A stretch of 64,000 nucleotides of DNA from Siphonodentalium dalli (Eukaryota > Mollusca > Scaphopoda > Gadilida > Siphonodentaliidae): contig CP136061.1 in assembly GCA_032622095.1 (NCBI GenBank), positions 90,204,983 through 90,268,982 on the forward strand, in the 5' to 3' direction. A program made the translations under genes and the position numbers. Position 1 is the stretch's first letter. The number at the start of each line of letters is the position of its first letter. The notes under the pieces were generated by a model. That model saw nothing but the letters and a program-made list of their open reading frames with translations, was not told the DNA's origin and did not search any database. Below are positions 62,323 to 64,000 of this stretch, piece by piece.

Positions 62323-63880
62323 CAGGGATGGGGTAATTGTAATTTGTAATTGTAATTGACTGTAATTAATTACATTTTTTCAAGTAATTGCATGTAATTG
62401 GTAATTGAGTTTATTCTCAATTACATGTAATTGCAATTGTAATTGGTTAGGATGTAATTGTAATTGTAATTGGGGTCTAATTTCAATTACTTATTTCTTC
62501 TCAAAGTTCTCTTTCATGATTCATCCAATGGTTTCTTCAAATGTTTTTTTCTCCAAATTTCAAAGTGTAAGACTGGTGACTGGCTATCACTATGTTGTCA
62601 CAACACTGAGTTTTCATCCACTTTGTCTCAATGGTTAATTCTGTTGACACCTCTTTGTTTGCTTAAGCATTGGTTAACCTTTGAGGTGGAAGGCTTGTTT
62701 TGATAAATACAATGAGAAACCAACTTCAATAATTGACAATAGATCACCATAATAGATCACTCTTATGATCATGTTTCATTATCTCCACCTGATATGGTAT
62801 ATATGCTATGGTAGAAACTCATACCAACCATTGCTAAAAATGCTATCAACATGTCTACAAAAACAATCTGGCAGCATTTTGATTTGCAGAAAGACACGTC
62901 GTGTACTATGAAAGCGAAGTGCAAACTTTGCCCAACTACAATCTCCGGTTCCAAAAAAGTTACCTCCAATTTTGTGACACATTTGAAGGTAAGTTTCCAT
63001 TTCTATGTATTAGTATATTGTCTAATTCCATTGACAAATTACTTCAGTCATATGGTGGTATTAGTATATGCATTGTGTCTTGTCCCTTCTAATTTGCAAC
63101 TGAATGACAATGTGGGGACAAATAGCTGTTTTACTAATCCCCCAATTAGCAGTGTCCAGTGGATGCATTGTGTCACCAGTAAGCTGGTGGCCACAAATGC
63201 TAATTATGTTTATGACTCTAATTAACAATTAGAGTGTTGATTATCTCATTGTCCTTTACAATGGCCTGGCTTTGTGTCTGACTTACTGGGACGGTCTTAT
63301 TCCCCTAATAATTAAATGATGGATACATGTATGTGTTATTAAAATACTCTTATTATTTTCATTTTATAGCGAAAGCATCAAGATGTCTATGAATCCACAG
63401 TCACACAAGCACCATCAGCAAGTTACCAACAGCATAGAAAAGATAGTTAGCAAAGTTCACAAATCTCTGATATCATCCCAATTTCTAGAAGATCAACCCA
63501 GGCTACAAGTTGCCAATGCAACACGCTGGAATTGCCAGCTATAAATCATGATTCGCTCAGTTCCACGAACACCTATCCTGGACCTAATACATTGGCTGCT
63601 CTGTACCAAGTGTGCTTCATTGTTGTGCTTCTTCGTGTATTTTATCTTGCTTGTATTAAATTTATGTTTTGTTATCAAATAAAGTCATATAAATAAAAAC
63701 TATTCCAACTTCAATTCTGTACTGAAATGTAATTGTAATTGAATTACATTTCAAAGTAATTGTAATTGTAATTAATTACATTGTGAATTAGATGTAATGG
63801 GAATTGTAATTGTAATTGAAAAATGTTGAAGTAATTGTAATTGTAATTAATTACATTCACAAGTAATTGCCCCAAGCCTG
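62323..63880 (+). mobile_element. hAT element, internally deleted, 1.56 kb
   Basis: The ends CAGGGATGGGGTAATTG and its inverse CAATTGCCCCAAGCCTG match imperfectly. GACACTGG is duplicated exactly on both sides (62315-62322 and 63881-63888). Subterminal TAATTG/TAATTACA repeats fill about 150 bp at each end. The interior holds a two-exon BED zinc-finger remnant but no hAT catalytic domain. Confidence 0.85.
62851..63449 (+). pseudogene. BED-type zinc-finger remnant of a hAT transposase
   Basis: An ATG at 62851 starts MSTKTIWQHFDLQKDTSCTM, followed by a C-x2-C pair (KCKLC) and THLK, with a GTAAGT donor after AAG at 62988-62990. A possible acceptor TTTATAG at 63363-63369 continues RKHQDVYESTV... 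and stops at about 63449. Cys-x2-Cys and His-x4-His fit a BED finger, the DNA-binding N terminus of hAT transposases. Everything downstream (RNase-H-like catalytic core, dimerisation region) is missing. The splice is inferred. Confidence 0.6.
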
Positions 63881-63890
63881 GACACTGGGT

Positions 63891-63996
63891 TTAGATGGAA
63901 TTCCGGTGTCCGAGGTGGTAGAGTGTCCATCTCCACATCGAAGCTGGCGGCAGGCACGTCCGGGGTGGTGTCGGTGTCCCTGTCTCTGCTTGCCAT
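63891..63996 (-). pseudogene. Open frame split by the hAT insertion, unknown family
   Basis: The minus strand from ATG at 63996 reads MASRDRDTDTTPDVPAASFD and on to EFHLNP, reaching the target duplication. Beyond the element the frame stays open through 62314-62180 (PISTGSSPSLLALKP and onward). Upstream coding could lie outside the window. The protein is Pro/Asp/Ser-rich and unrecognised. Confidence 0.3.
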
Positions 63997-64000
63997 TGGA

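Overview
This is AT-rich animal DNA. It contains one gene I can name with confidence, embedded in a dense landscape of DNA transposons, foldback elements and tandem repeats. The gene has many short exons with GT-AG borders and introns up to about 19 kb. The repeat types (tandem-core elements with a 3' hairpin resembling bivalve 'pearl' or Helentron-associated elements, and an AATC-tailed retroposon end with a GACGTTAAAC motif) suggest a lophotrochozoan, most likely a bivalve mollusc. That taxonomic call is inference.

The gene is WTAP, the coiled-coil scaffold of the nuclear N6-methyladenosine (m6A) mRNA methyltransferase complex. It lies on the minus strand. Seven coding exons run from the ATG at 59341 to the stop at 16156, and they join in frame into 476 codons with no internal stop. 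A splice-acceptor sequence abuts the ATG, so at least one non-coding 5' exon should lie above 59342. A GC-richer stretch near 59560-59760 is the best promoter candidate.

Layout. 1-4000: a 155/164-bp two-unit repeat array ending in a hairpin, a second block of the same repeat, and a degenerate 83-bp array. 4700-15000 (beyond the WTAP 3' end): three palindromic MITE families (TTAA-flanked piggyBac-like, TA-flanked Tc1/mariner-like, and a paired-hairpin family), often nested in each other. 15071-16071: a 1-kb inverted-repeat element just 3' of the WTAP stop. Intron 6 (16995-30682): two tandem-core elements, a 6.8-kb degenerate giant inverted repeat around a minisatellite (itself hit by a hAT element), and a seven-copy 190-bp satellite. 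Intron 5 (30838-48713): foldbacks and piggyBac-like MITEs. Intron 4 (48893-50020): one family D MITE. Intron 3 (50134-54883): a tandem-core element, MITEs and a hAT element with a perfect 8-bp target duplication. Intron 2 (54943-55420): an unrecognised open frame at 55027-55311. Intron 1 (55477-59311): a MITE with an ATAT target duplication, a Harbinger-like element and a hAT element. 60-64 kb (upstream of WTAP): a three-copy unknown repeat, a 75-bp inverted repeat, and a hAT element with a BED zinc-finger remnant that splits a minus-strand open frame.

The most unusual signal is a set of TTAA-flanked MITEs. Their terminal repeats differ completely beyond CCCTTT, but three of the four terminal types carry the same internal palindrome, normally as two copies facing each other. 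No bacterial-type operon, CRISPR array, rRNA or tRNA gene was seen.
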